Source of the DNA: JAAEPI01 sp964352625
Lineage (GTDB): Bacteria > Bacteroidota > Bacteroidia > Cytophagales > Cyclobacteriaceae
Assembly (NCBI GenBank): GCA_964352625.1
Contig: CAYGSD010000001.1
Span: 62,001 to 126,000 of the forward strand
Direction: 5' to 3'
Length of the DNA stretch: 64,000 nucleotides
This document shows positions 52,265 through 60,244 of this stretch, in pieces (within the stretch, counting starts at the first letter, position 1; each line of letters starts with the position of its first letter). The position numbers were made by a program, and so were the translations under genes. The notes beneath the pieces were generated by a model. The model was given only the letters and a program-made list of their open reading frames with translations, did no database searches and was not told the DNA's origin.

Positions 52265-52618
52265 ATGACCATCCAAAAATTCGAAGACATAATCGCTTGG
52301 CAAAAAGCCCAAGATTTAGCCGCTGAAATTTATCGCTATTTTGGGAGCATTAAAGATTTTGGTTTTCGAGATCAGATTTGCCGTGCAGCTATCTCAATCT
52401 CCAATAACATAGCTGAGGGGTTTGACCGAGGAACCAACAAGGAATTCAGTCTTTTTTTAAGTTATGCAAGAGCATCTTCGAGTGAAATTAAGTCAATGCT
52501 CTATTTAGCTGAAAGACTATGTTATGTCACGACTGCAGAAGCTGAGAGACTAAGAGATTTGAGCTCGGAATTCTCAAAAATTATTAACGGTTTAAAAAAA
52601 TCAATTACTGAACACTGA
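52265..52618 (+). CDS. Four-helix bundle protein (S23 / rRNA intervening-sequence protein family)
   Basis: A 117-residue protein from the ATG at 52265. Family pattern: IQKFEDIIAWQKAQDLAAEIYRYF, FGFRDQICRAAISISNNIAEGFDRGTNKEFSLFLSYARASSSEIKSMLYLAERL. It folds as four helices. Members occur inside rRNA intervening sequences, beside diversity-generating elements, or as singletons; function is unclear. Here it is inserted between sufB and sufC, which are normally adjacent, and is flanked by degenerate short repeats. It has no evident role in Fe-S assembly. The insertion keeps the operon orientation. Confidence 0.9.
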   Translation: MTIQKFEDIIAWQKAQDLAAEIYRYFGSIKDFGFRDQICRAAISISNNIAEGFDRGTNKEFSLFLSYARASSSEIKSMLYLAERLCYVTTAEAERLRDLSSEFSKIINGLKKSITEH

Positions 52619-52634
52619 TCAACTGGTTACTACT
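52605..52634. repeat. Degenerate repeat, right flank of the S23 gene
   Basis: ACTGAACACTGATCAACTGG and the following GTTACTAC resemble the left flank in composition and in reversed orientation. This supports the gene and its flanks having entered as a unit. Confidence 0.4.
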
Positions 52635-52636
52635 TT

Positions 52637-53389
52637 ATGTTAAAGATCAACAACTTACACGCCTCAATCGAGGATAAGAAAATTTTAAACGGAATTAACC
52701 TGGAAGTCAAAGCAGGCGAAGTTCATGCCATCATGGGACCAAATGGCTCAGGAAAAAGTACTCTTGCCTCAGTGTTGGCAGGCCGAGAATACTATGAAGT
52801 AACCGAGGGATCGGTTGACTTTTTTGACGAGGACATTTTGGAGCTTGGTGCCGATGAGCGAGCCAGAAAGGGAATTTTCCTTGCCTTCCAATATCCGGTT
52901 GAAATCCCGGGGGTTAGCACGACTAATTTCTTGAAAACTGCACTCAATCAAATAAGAGAGAGCCGTGGTGAGGCACCTCTCAATGCTGTGGACTTCCTGA
53001 AAATGATGAAGGAAAAAATGACATGGGTCGAGATGGAGCAGAGTCTTTTGAGCAGATCATTGAACGAAGGATTTTCTGGTGGAGAGAAGAAAAGAAACGA
53101 AATCTTCCAGATGGCGATGTTGGAGCCAAAGCTTGCCATCCTTGATGAGACAGATTCTGGTCTTGACATTGACGCCTTGAAAATCGTATCAAATGGTGTG
53201 AATAAATTGAAGTCTCCGAACAATGCAACCATTGTCGTGACTCACTATCAAAGACTACTCGACTACATCGTGCCTGATTTCGTTCACATACTTTATCAAG
53301 GAAGGATTGTAAAATCCGGGGACAAAAATTTGGCGCTTAAGCTTGAGAAAGAAGGGTACGATTGGATCAAAGAAGAAGTAGCAGTTTGA
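52637..53389 (+). CDS. sufC: Fe-S assembly ATPase SufC
   Basis: A 250-residue ABC ATPase. Walker A GPNGSGKST at about 35-43, signature FSGGEKKRNEIFQM, Walker B LAILDETDSGLD, H-loop VVTHYQRLL. It is soluble and drives conformational change in SufBC2D. Its TGA overlaps the sufD ATG (TGATG). It is separated from sufB by the S23 gene. Confidence 0.98.
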   Translation: MLKINNLHASIEDKKILNGINLEVKAGEVHAIMGPNGSGKSTLASVLAGREYYEVTEGSVDFFDEDILELGADERARKGIFLAFQYPVEIPGVSTTNFLKTALNQIRESRGEAPLNAVDFLKMMKEKMTWVEMEQSLLSRSLNEGFSGGEKKRNEIFQMAMLEPKLAILDETDSGLDIDALKIVSNGVNKLKSPNNATIVVTHYQRLLDYIVPDFVHILYQGRIVKSGDKNLALKLEKEGYDWIKEEVAV

Positions 53390-54654
53390 TGGAAGTACTG
53401 ACAAACGATAGCATGATTACTCTTTTCGAGAAGCAAAAATCCGGACCGTTTGAAGCTTTGAAAGCCGATGCATTCGAAGTATTTCAAAAAAGTGGCTGGC
53501 CTACTAGGAAGGATGAAGAATACAAATTCACTCCCCTTGCTCAGTTATTAAAAAAAGGCTTTGATTTTGAAACTGTGTCTAATGACCTTAAACTCACTAC
53601 AGAAGAAGTCTCAAAAAAATTCTATCAAGTAGAGGGTCATCATTTGGTATTCCTCAATGGAACGTACCGAAAAGATCTTTCGAAACATTCTGTGAACGAA
53701 ATTGATATCCACGGATTTGATGAACTTTCAGAAGCTGAAGCAAAAGCAATCATCCAAAAAACGAATGATCAAAGAGCTTCAGTAACCTTTAATAGAGCAT
53801 TCATTTCGAATGGTTTGGTGATTCATGCAAAGCATGCCACCCCACTGTTGCCTATTTTTATTTATCACTTCCGAGGCGGAGAAGCAAACTCTATCAGCTG
53901 CCCTGCAATCGACATTTCTGCGGAGCAAAACGCGCATCTACGCATCTACGAGAGAACATTCTCTTTAGGTGACGTTAGTAACTTTTCGAGTCATGTGACG
54001 ACTATCTCAGTTGCGAAACATGGCAGTGTTCGATACACGAAGATCCAAGATCACAAACCAACCGATTTCACATTAGACAATCTATTCGTTGACCAAGCGG
54101 AGGAAAGTCACTTTTATGCAAACACTTTTTCTTTGTCCGGTGCGCTGATTCGAAATAATCTTGAGATTGCGATGAATGGTGAACATTCAGAGGCAAACAT
54201 GTACGGATTGTATCTCCTTGATGGAAAAGCTCATGTGGACAATCACACGGTGGTTGATCACAAATTCCCTAATTGCGATAGCAACGAAATGTACAAGGGG
54301 ATCGTCGATGAAAATTCGACGGGTGTCTTCAATGGAAAAATCTTTGTGAGACAACCGGCCCAAAAAACCAACGCATTTCAGGCCAACAATAACGTATCAC
54401 TTTCTGATTCTGCCACCATTCACACCAAGCCACAGCTTGAAATATGGGCAGATGATGTTAAGTGCTCCCATGGATGTACGGTAGGTCAGTTGGACGAAGA
54501 GGCACTATTCTACCTTCAATCTCGAGGAATCAAGCGACCTTCTGCCCTAGCTATGCTGTTAAATGCATTCGCAAAGGAGTCGCTGAGCCACGTGCAGTTA
54601 GACTTGATCAATGAAGAAATTGTTTCTCTCATTCAAGAAAGATTAGGTGCATGA
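53389..54654 (+). CDS. sufD: Fe-S assembly protein SufD
   Basis: A 421-residue SufD from the ATG at 53389, which overlaps the sufC stop. GWPTRKDEEYKFTPL near the N terminus, then the SufBD beta-helix core with DNHTVVDHKFPNCDSNEMYKGIVDENSTGVFNGKIFVRQPAQKTNAFQANNN and the late ADDVKCSHGCTVGQLDEEALFYLQSRGI. It partners SufB in the scaffold. Its stop overlaps sufS as ATGA, so the cluster is translationally coupled. Confidence 0.97.
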   Translation: MEVLTNDSMITLFEKQKSGPFEALKADAFEVFQKSGWPTRKDEEYKFTPLAQLLKKGFDFETVSNDLKLTTEEVSKKFYQVEGHHLVFLNGTYRKDLSKHSVNEIDIHGFDELSEAEAKAIIQKTNDQRASVTFNRAFISNGLVIHAKHATPLLPIFIYHFRGGEANSISCPAIDISAEQNAHLRIYERTFSLGDVSNFSSHVTTISVAKHGSVRYTKIQDHKPTDFTLDNLFVDQAEESHFYANTFSLSGALIRNNLEIAMNGEHSEANMYGLYLLDGKAHVDNHTVVDHKFPNCDSNEMYKGIVDENSTGVFNGKIFVRQPAQKTNAFQANNNVSLSDSATIHTKPQLEIWADDVKCSHGCTVGQLDEEALFYLQSRGIKRPSALAMLLNAFAKESLSHVQLDLINEEIVSLIQERLGA

Positions 54655-55883
54655 AAGAGGTAATGACCATAGATGTTGAAAAAATAAGAGCCCAGTTTCC
54701 GGTTCTGAACCAGCAGGTTAATGGTCATCAGCTTGTCTACTTGGACAATGCAGCCTCTTCACAAAAACCACAATCTGTAATCGATGCTTTGGTTCATTAT
54801 TACCAGCACGATCATTCTAATATTCATCGTGGACTCCACACCTTGGCTGAACGTGCAACCTCGGCATACGAGGAAGTACGGAAACAGGCGGGGCGATTTA
54901 TTAATTCAGGTGAACCAGAGGAAATAATTTTCACCAGAGGCACCACAGAGAGCATCAATTTGGTGGCTCAGTCATTCGGCAGGACTTTCCTTAATGAAGG
55001 TGATGAAATAATTCTCACTGAGCTAGAGCATCATTCCAACATTGTGCCTTGGCAAATGATAGCCGAACAAAAAGGCGCTATCATCAAGATTCTTCCAGTC
55101 AATGAAATTGGCGAATTAGCCATTGAAAGGCTAGTCGATCTACTTTCTGAAAAAACTAAACTGGTTGCCGTTAATTACATTTCTAATAGCCTTGGTACAA
55201 TAAACCCGGTTGCTGAAATAATTAAGCTCGCGCATGGAGTTGGAGCTAAGGTCATGATCGATGCGGCACAAGCCGCTCCTCATCTGAAAATTGATGTTCA
55301 GGCGCTTGATGCTGATTTTCTGGCATTGTCTTCACACAAAATGTACGGCCCAACCGGTACGGGTATTTTATACGGAAAACGAGAATTATTGGAAGCCATT
55401 ATCCCCTACCAAGGCGGTGGCGAAATGATTAAAGAAGTGCATTTTTCTGGCACATCGTACAACGACATTCCTTACAAATTCGAGGCAGGCACACCAAACA
55501 TTGCCGATGTGGTCGGTTTTGGTGCAGCGATAAAATTTGTAGAAGAAATTGGTCAGGAAACAATTGCAGCGCATGAGCATGAGCTATTAGAGCATGCAAT
55601 GAATGGATTATTAGAAATCGACGGATTTCATCCGGTCGGTACAGCTGCTCAAAAAGCAAGTGTTATTTCATTCAATATTGATGGAATTCATTCCTATGAC
55701 CTAGGGATGTGGTTAGATGCCAAAGGAATTGCGGTGAGAACGGGACATCATTGCACTCAGCCATTGATGGAGCGTATGGGCATTGAAGGAACCGTCAGAG
55801 CTTCATTTGCGGTTTACAATACCCTCGAAGAAGTAGATTACTTCGTTTCGTCTTTGAAAGAAATAGTTAAGAAATTTGCGTGA
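54651..55883 (+). CDS. sufS: Cysteine desulfurase SufS
   Basis: A 410-residue PLP-dependent group II desulfurase that removes sulfur from cysteine and passes it to SufE. VYLDNAASSQKP near the N terminus, TELEHHSNIVPWQ, the PLP lysine in LALSSHKMYGPTGTGILYG (about 233) and the catalytic Cys in RTGHHCTQPLM (about 364). Start overlaps sufD as ATGA; stop overlaps sufE as TGATG. Confidence 0.97.
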   Translation: MKEVMTIDVEKIRAQFPVLNQQVNGHQLVYLDNAASSQKPQSVIDALVHYYQHDHSNIHRGLHTLAERATSAYEEVRKQAGRFINSGEPEEIIFTRGTTESINLVAQSFGRTFLNEGDEIILTELEHHSNIVPWQMIAEQKGAIIKILPVNEIGELAIERLVDLLSEKTKLVAVNYISNSLGTINPVAEIIKLAHGVGAKVMIDAAQAAPHLKIDVQALDADFLALSSHKMYGPTGTGILYGKRELLEAIIPYQGGGEMIKEVHFSGTSYNDIPYKFEAGTPNIADVVGFGAAIKFVEEIGQETIAAHEHELLEHAMNGLLEIDGFHPVGTAAQKASVISFNIDGIHSYDLGMWLDAKGIAVRTGHHCTQPLMERMGIEGTVRASFAVYNTLEEVDYFVSSLKEIVKKFA

Positions 55884-56302
55884 TGGCAATAGCGGAGAAG
55901 CAGGCAAGTTTGGTTGAAGAATTTCAGCTATTGGACTGTGACATGGAAATGACCCTTCATTATATAATGGAGTTGGGAAATGAGTTACCAGAGCTTTCGG
56001 AGGAAAAGAGAACTGAAGACAACATTGTAAAAGGTTGTCAATCCAAAGTGTGGATGTCGGCAGAGATGGTTGGAGATCACTTACATTTTGAAGCTGACTC
56101 CAATACGGCCATCACCAAAGGACTCGTGAGCATGTTGTTGAAAGTGGTGAACGATGAACGACCGGAGGATGTTCTTAATACTGAAATTGATTTTCCGAGT
56201 AAAATCGGGATGAATAGATTCATCGGCACACAGCGATCCAATGGGTTTGCGGCCATGATGAAGCAAATAAAATATTACGCATTGGCTTTAAGTCAGAAAT
56301 GA
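55883..56302 (+). CDS. sufE: Sulfur acceptor SufE
   Basis: A 139-residue protein from the ATG at 55883 (TGATG overlap with sufS); a GTG one codon earlier is the only alternative. The sulfur-accepting cysteine is Cys52 in NIVKGCQSKVWM. It receives persulfide from SufS and stimulates it. Length and motif are standard for SufE. Confidence 0.96.
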   Translation: MAIAEKQASLVEEFQLLDCDMEMTLHYIMELGNELPELSEEKRTEDNIVKGCQSKVWMSAEMVGDHLHFEADSNTAITKGLVSMLLKVVNDERPEDVLNTEIDFPSKIGMNRFIGTQRSNGFAAMMKQIKYYALALSQK

Positions 56303-56303
56303 A

Positions 56304-56636
56304 ATGTCTGAAAAAGTAGAGCAAAAAGATACGTTGGCATTAAAGGAAGAAGTGGTCAGAGCTTTGAAGAAAGTATATGATCCTGAGATTCCTGTGGACA
56401 TTTACGAGTTGGGGTTGATTTACGAAATCAATATTTTCCCAGTGAATAATGTGCACGTGCTTATGACATTGACATCTCCCTCGTGCCCCGCTGCGGAGCA
56501 AATTCCTGCAGAAGCGGAGAGATATGTCAAAGCTGTAGAAGGAATAAATGACGTTCAAGTGGAATTGACGTTTGATCCTCCCTATGCTACAGATATGATG
56601 AGTGAAGAGGCCAAGCTCGAACTTGGATTTATGTAA
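56304..56636 (+). CDS. MIP18/DUF59-family Fe-S assembly protein (SufT-like)
   Basis: A 110-residue DUF59 protein: YDPEIPVDIYELGLIYEI, LMTLTSPSCPAAEQIPAEAE and LTFDPPYATDMMSEEAKLELG. The conserved Cys in SPSCPA is typical. Relatives help Fe-S cluster maturation or transfer. It begins two bases after the sufE stop and is the last gene of the suf operon. Confidence 0.93.
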   Translation: MSEKVEQKDTLALKEEVVRALKKVYDPEIPVDIYELGLIYEINIFPVNNVHVLMTLTSPSCPAAEQIPAEAERYVKAVEGINDVQVELTFDPPYATDMMSEEAKLELGFM

Positions 56637-56675
56637 GACTAGTCGGTAGTGATTAGTCGATCGTTGAATTATAAT
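56637..56675. repeat. Degenerate AGTCGGTAGT-type repeat
   Basis: The bases after the DUF59 gene read as variants of ACTAGTCGGTAGTGATTAGTCG. They resemble the short repeats around the S23 gene at 52.2 kb and may be a remnant of the same kind of sequence. Confidence 0.3.
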
Positions 56676-56691
56676 ACTAAATACCAATAAA

Positions 56692-57108
56692 ATGTACCCA
56701 GCAGAATTAGTAATGCCGATGAAAGCTGAACTCACGAATAATGGATTCGAGGAGTTGCTAACGGCCGAAGCAGTAGAAAATCACTTGACGGATCACAAGG
56801 GAACGTCTCTTGTAGTAATCAACTCCGTGTGCGGATGTGCAGCTGGAGCTGCAAGACCGGGCGTAGTTCACTCGCTAAAAGTAAGTGACAAAAAGCCAGA
56901 TCATTTGACCACAGTGTTTGCCGGATTCGATTCGGAAGCCGTTCAGAAAATACGTGAGATGCACCAACCTTACCCACCCTCATCTCCATCTATTGCCTTG
57001 TTCAAGGATGGTGAATTGGTACACTTCATTGAGAGGCACCACATCGAAGGTAGAAATGCCCAGATGATAGCAGAGCATTTAGTACAAGTGTACGAGGAGT
57101 TCTGTTAA
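56692..57108 (+). CDS. Bacilliredoxin BrxA/BrxB-family protein
   Basis: A 138-residue thioredoxin-fold protein. The CGC motif (Cys47-Gly-Cys49) in VINSVCGCAAGAARPG and the late PPSSPSIALFKDGELVHFIERHHIEGR are characteristic. Bacilliredoxins remove bacillithiol from mixed disulfides on proteins. Position after the Suf genes agrees with thiol/oxidative-stress roles. A terminator follows. Confidence 0.95.
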   Translation: MYPAELVMPMKAELTNNGFEELLTAEAVENHLTDHKGTSLVVINSVCGCAAGAARPGVVHSLKVSDKKPDHLTTVFAGFDSEAVQKIREMHQPYPPSSPSIALFKDGELVHFIERHHIEGRNAQMIAEHLVQVYEEFC

Positions 57109-57130
57109 GAAAAATTTGAATTAAGAATTG

Positions 57131-57160
57131 AAAGCTCGATCAAAATGGTCGAGCTTTTTT
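57131..57160 (+). terminator. Terminator after the bacilliredoxin gene
   Basis: AAAGCTCGA (57131-57139) pairs with TCGAGCTTT (57149-57157), 9-base loop, T run follows; 23 bases after the stop codon. Confidence 0.88.
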
Positions 57161-57170
57161 AATTTGTAGA

Positions 57171-57494
57171 ATGCCGTATACCAAATGGGATTTGTTCTGG
57201 TCAATCGTTCATAACCTCGGTACCCCAATTATAATTTTCTTCCTTATGCACCAAGGTGTTGAAATAACTACACTTGGTCTTGGTTGGATATTCACTCTGG
57301 GAACACTACTTGGTGCTGCGCTTGAATTCAGATTCCCACCCCATGATGAATTGCCAGTGGCAATTATGTTTTGGGATACTATTAGAAATAAAAAAATTGA
57401 AGGAATCAATCTGCCCTCAAAAATTAAACTTTTCGGTACCATTACATATTTGGGATTAGGGCTTGCTTTTGTTATACTCAGTTTCTTCTACTAA
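57171..57494 (+). CDS. Small membrane protein of unknown function
   Basis: A 107-residue protein with three hydrophobic segments (TPIIIFFLMHQG, LGLGWIFTLGTLLGAAL, LFGTITYLGLGLAFVILSFFY) and a polar middle loop (RFPPHDELPVAIMFWDTIRNKKIEG). I do not recognise a family. It starts eleven bases after a terminator, so it needs its own promoter or read-through. It converges with the TPR gene, with a 2-base gap. Confidence 0.65.
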   Translation: MPYTKWDLFWSIVHNLGTPIIIFFLMHQGVEITTLGLGWIFTLGTLLGAALEFRFPPHDELPVAIMFWDTIRNKKIEGINLPSKIKLFGTITYLGLGLAFVILSFFY

Positions 57495-57496
57495 TT

Positions 57497-58660
57497 CTAG
57501 TAACTGATCTTAAAATAATCCCTCAGATACGTCCGAGCCTGTTCATTCCCATTGTCCACGGCCTTTTTAAAATCACTGATCGTATAATTCGTTTGTTTCT
57601 TTTGCCAGTAAGCGTATCCCCTATTCAGATAGGCTTGTCCAAGGTCAGGCTTGTAGGTTATTCCCCCTGCAATGGCCTTGGTAGCCGATGAAATAGTCGC
57701 ATCCCAGTTACTTTTAATGCTGTAGATGCTACTTGCCCAAAGCCAACCATCTGGCCATTCGGCTGGTTCAGTTTCAGCAGCTTTTAAAAAATTCGACAGT
57801 GCAGGGTCGTAGTTTTTTGCGCCATATTGATGCATGCCCATCCAAAAATACCCTTCCCCTTTCTCGGGATACTTTTCTGCAAGCTCACTATAATAACCAA
57901 AACTCTTATTTGCATCTATCGAATAATAAAGCTTCCCTAAATAAGAAATGGCCGTGTAATTAGTAGGATCCAACTCTTTGGCTTTGAGCATATCCCAATA
58001 AGAAGAATCCTTTTCTTGGTAAGTATCAAGCTGGATTTTGCCTCTTAGCGCATACATAGCTGCGCGTGTTGCATCCGGCACGCTTGTGTCACCAAATTTC
58101 ATAGTCATAATGTCTTCCCCATTGGCAGCTTTACTCCATGACCTTCCGGGTAGGCGATCGATGGCTATGGATACAAATTCCTTCGCTTTTTTGTTGTGTT
58201 TCCACCCATAGTACTTGTTTGCAAGGTAAAACGGAGGATAAGCTATTTGGTCGTCGGCTGCCGCTGCATTGCTGAAATGATAGTTGATCGAGTCCCAGCC
58301 TTGTTTCTTTATGACAGCCACATACCCTCTTATATAATGTGCCCTCCAATCCTTGGGATTCACCTCAAGTGCTCTGGAAGCATCATTCAAAGCCATCTCA
58401 ACATATCCCTTCCCCTCGTTTTCCTCTCGCATTGATTCATTCATCAGAGCCTCACCTCTACCAGAAAGTGCATCCGCTAAATAAATATTCGAGTGCTCGT
58501 CAGCATTCCAGAACTCCACAGCCTTGCCATAATACTGAGCCATTTCTGCCCAAGTGTTGGCGTTGTATCCCTTCTCATAGCAGTCATCATAAGCAACACA
58601 ATCAACCTGCGAAAAGGCAATTAGAGGAAAGGTGACAAGTGCAAAAAATAAAGTCTTCAT
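57497..58660 (-). CDS. Exported TPR-repeat protein
   Basis: A 387-residue protein with signal peptide (LFFALVTFPLIAFSQ). The rest consists of TPR-like helix pairs (MALNDASRALEVNPKDWRAHYIRGYVAVIKK, TNYTAISYLGKLYYSIDANKSFGYYSELAEKYPEKGEGYFWMGMHQYGAKNYDPALSNFLKAAETEP, GQAYLNRGYAYWQKKQTNYTISDFKKAVDNG). It is probably a periplasmic scaffold; partners are unknown. It is a single gene. Confidence 0.85.
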   Translation of the reverse strand: MKTLFFALVTFPLIAFSQVDCVAYDDCYEKGYNANTWAEMAQYYGKAVEFWNADEHSNIYLADALSGRGEALMNESMREENEGKGYVEMALNDASRALEVNPKDWRAHYIRGYVAVIKKQGWDSINYHFSNAAAADDQIAYPPFYLANKYYGWKHNKKAKEFVSIAIDRLPGRSWSKAANGEDIMTMKFGDTSVPDATRAAMYALRGKIQLDTYQEKDSSYWDMLKAKELDPTNYTAISYLGKLYYSIDANKSFGYYSELAEKYPEKGEGYFWMGMHQYGAKNYDPALSNFLKAAETEPAEWPDGWLWASSIYSIKSNWDATISSATKAIAGGITYKPDLGQAYLNRGYAYWQKKQTNYTISDFKKAVDNGNEQARTYLRDYFKISY

Positions 58661-58796
58661 GTCTTTTTGATCAAAATTAGATTTTGAATTACATGAAGTA
58701 CATCACTCCAAATAGGTATTGCGGCATCCGTGCTAGCACGGAGAAAGTCAATAAGGGATTTGATCGTTACAGGTGTTTTGACGAAAAGTCAACCAC

Positions 58797-58931
58797 TTGA
58801 AAGATTCTAAGAAATTGGTGTGGGTCATTGCCGGCATTCTTATCGCCGCGATGATCGTTGGTTTCAGTTGGAAAACCCTTAAATCCAGAAATGCTTTCAA
58901 TTTTCCCGTGAAAAAGGAAAATCGAGGGTGA
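58797..58931 (+). CDS. Possible 44-residue single-pass membrane protein (TTG start)
   Basis: The frame from TTG at 58797 reads KDSKKLVWVIAGILIAAMIV, then GFSWKTLKSRNAFNFPVKKENRG and a TGA at 58929. It has a basic N terminus, one 17-residue hydrophobic segment and a basic tail, the usual form of a small inner-membrane protein. An in-frame stop directly upstream fixes the limits. No clear promoter is seen; the rest of the gap (58661-58949) holds nothing else that I can support. Confidence 0.4.
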   Translation: MKDSKKLVWVIAGILIAAMIVGFSWKTLKSRNAFNFPVKKENRG

Positions 58932-58949
58932 GCTTCAAAAATTAGCTAA

Positions 58950-59630
58950 TCAGACAAGCTTCTCAATATCCCTAATCAAGATTCTTCTTCTGTCGAAGTT
59001 GATTAAGTTTTTTCCCCTAAGGTCATTCATCACAGTAGTCACTGTCTGACGAGAGGTTCCTGTCAGGCTAGCAATGTCTTTATGGGTTAGGTGATTTTTA
59101 ATCATCAATTCAAAGCCAACTTTCTGTCCTTTCTCCACGGCCATATCATGAAGAAACTCTACAATTCTTGACCGTGCATCTTTGAATACAAGCGACTCGA
59201 TCTTTCGCTCCATCTTCCTCAGTCTCCACCCTACAATTCTCAGTATCTTAAAAGCAAGCTCCTGATTGTCCTTCATGAGATTTTGAAGATCCGAAATAGA
59301 CATTGAGCAAATTCGAGTGTCATTGTCCATCGCTACCGCAAAATCTTTCCGCACGGATTCACCCGCCAGTGCCAGCTCCCCAAAAATTTCACCGGTGGTC
59401 AGGATGGCCTTTACAATTTCCTTTTTGTCTTCAGTGTATGTCCCAATTTTTACTCGACCATTCGAGATCATATAGATCATCTTGGAAGCCTCCTGGGGGA
59501 AATAAATAAACTCATCTTTTTGATAGACCGCTGGCACATGCTGATTTTCCATGTCGGGCGTTTTCCTCGGACAAAGAATGTCAAACAGGTCTGTTTCTTC
59601 AAAGTACCAGAGTTGTCCCGGATCAGTCAT
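58950..59630 (-). CDS. Crp/Fnr-family transcriptional regulator
   Basis: A 226-residue regulator from the ATG at 59630 (MTDPGQLWYFEETDLFDILC). The cyclic-nucleotide-binding fold includes IYFPQEASKMIYMISNGRVKI and GEIFGELALAGE; the C-terminal winged helix includes LTHKDIASLTGTSRQTVTTVMNDLRGKNLINFDRRRILI. A longer frame from 59714 would overlap the divergent gene and is rejected. Only one Cys lies in the N-terminal region, so an Fnr-type cluster is not evident. A promoter in the divergent region reads to it. Target genes may include hemJ-sco-cytochrome c opposite. Confidence 0.93.
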   Translation of the reverse strand: MTDPGQLWYFEETDLFDILCPRKTPDMENQHVPAVYQKDEFIYFPQEASKMIYMISNGRVKIGTYTEDKKEIVKAILTTGEIFGELALAGESVRKDFAVAMDNDTRICSMSISDLQNLMKDNQELAFKILRIVGWRLRKMERKIESLVFKDARSRIVEFLHDMAVEKGQKVGFELMIKNHLTHKDIASLTGTSRQTVTTVMNDLRGKNLINFDRRRILIRDIEKLV

Positions 59631-59683
59631 GCTCGTTCTGTTTTTGCTAAATTGCCGCGTATAAGCTACACAACAGCTTAAGA

Positions 59684-59714
59684 CAAAAATACCTTTAAAA
59701 TGGTTCCTTATCAA
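59684..59714 (-). promoter_or_regulatory. Promoter of the Crp/Fnr gene, overlapping the hemJ start
   Basis: Minus strand TTG (59714-59712), 20-base spacer, TATTTTTG (59691-59684). The -33 TTG shares bases with the ATG of the divergent gene (59714). A partial plus-strand -7 box (TACCTTTA, 59690-59697) overlaps the same region. Confidence 0.6.
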
Positions 59715-60244
59715 TGGACTACCTGACCTTAAAAGCTCTGCACATAATTTTTGTTGTGACTTGGTTTGCAGGCCTCTTTTATATCGTAAGACTGTTCATC
59801 TACCAGACCGAAGCACTAGAAAAGCCAGAAGAAGAAAGAAAAATATTAATGCCTCAACTCTCCCTCATGGCAAAGCGTCTGTGGTTGGGGATCACATGGC
59901 CATCAGCAATTGTTACTTTGATCGTTGGATCATTCTTACTTATAAGTCAACCCAGTTGGCTGAAACTCCCCTTCATGCACATCAAACTTTCATTTGTCCT
60001 TTTGCTTTACATCTATCATTTTGTTTGTCATCGGATGTACACCAAACTACAAACGGGACAAAAAACTTGGACTTCCAATGGACTGAGGATGTGGAACGAA
60101 CTAGCCACACTCTTCTTGGTAGCAATTGTTTTCCTAATTGTTTTGAAAAATACCTTGGACTGGTTGTATGGAACGCTCGGCTTGGTGATTTTTGCTTTAG
60201 TTCTAATGATCGCCATTAGGATTTACAAAAAATACAGATCATGA
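59714..60244 (+). CDS. hemJ: HemJ/CopD-family membrane protein, probable protoporphyrinogen oxidase
   Basis: A 176-residue protein with four to five hydrophobic segments. ALHIIFVVTWFAGLFYIVRLFIYQTEA at the N terminus holds the conserved His (residue 10) and Trp; LWLGITWPSAIVTLIVGSFLL and FMHIKLSFVLLLYIYHFVCHRM with His residues follow. This matches HemJ, which oxidises protoporphyrinogen IX in heme synthesis. The stop overlaps the next gene as ATGA, and the following genes concern cytochrome assembly and electron transfer, which fits. Confidence 0.85.
   Translation: MDYLTLKALHIIFVVTWFAGLFYIVRLFIYQTEALEKPEEERKILMPQLSLMAKRLWLGITWPSAIVTLIVGSFLLISQPSWLKLPFMHIKLSFVLLLYIYHFVCHRMYTKLQTGQKTWTSNGLRMWNELATLFLVAIVFLIVLKNTLDWLYGTLGLVIFALVLMIAIRIYKKYRS

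Noticed and set aside
59631..59714. N-terminal extension of the Crp/Fnr protein
   Set aside because: It would run through the promoter boxes and has no conserved sequence; the ATG at 59630 fits the family.
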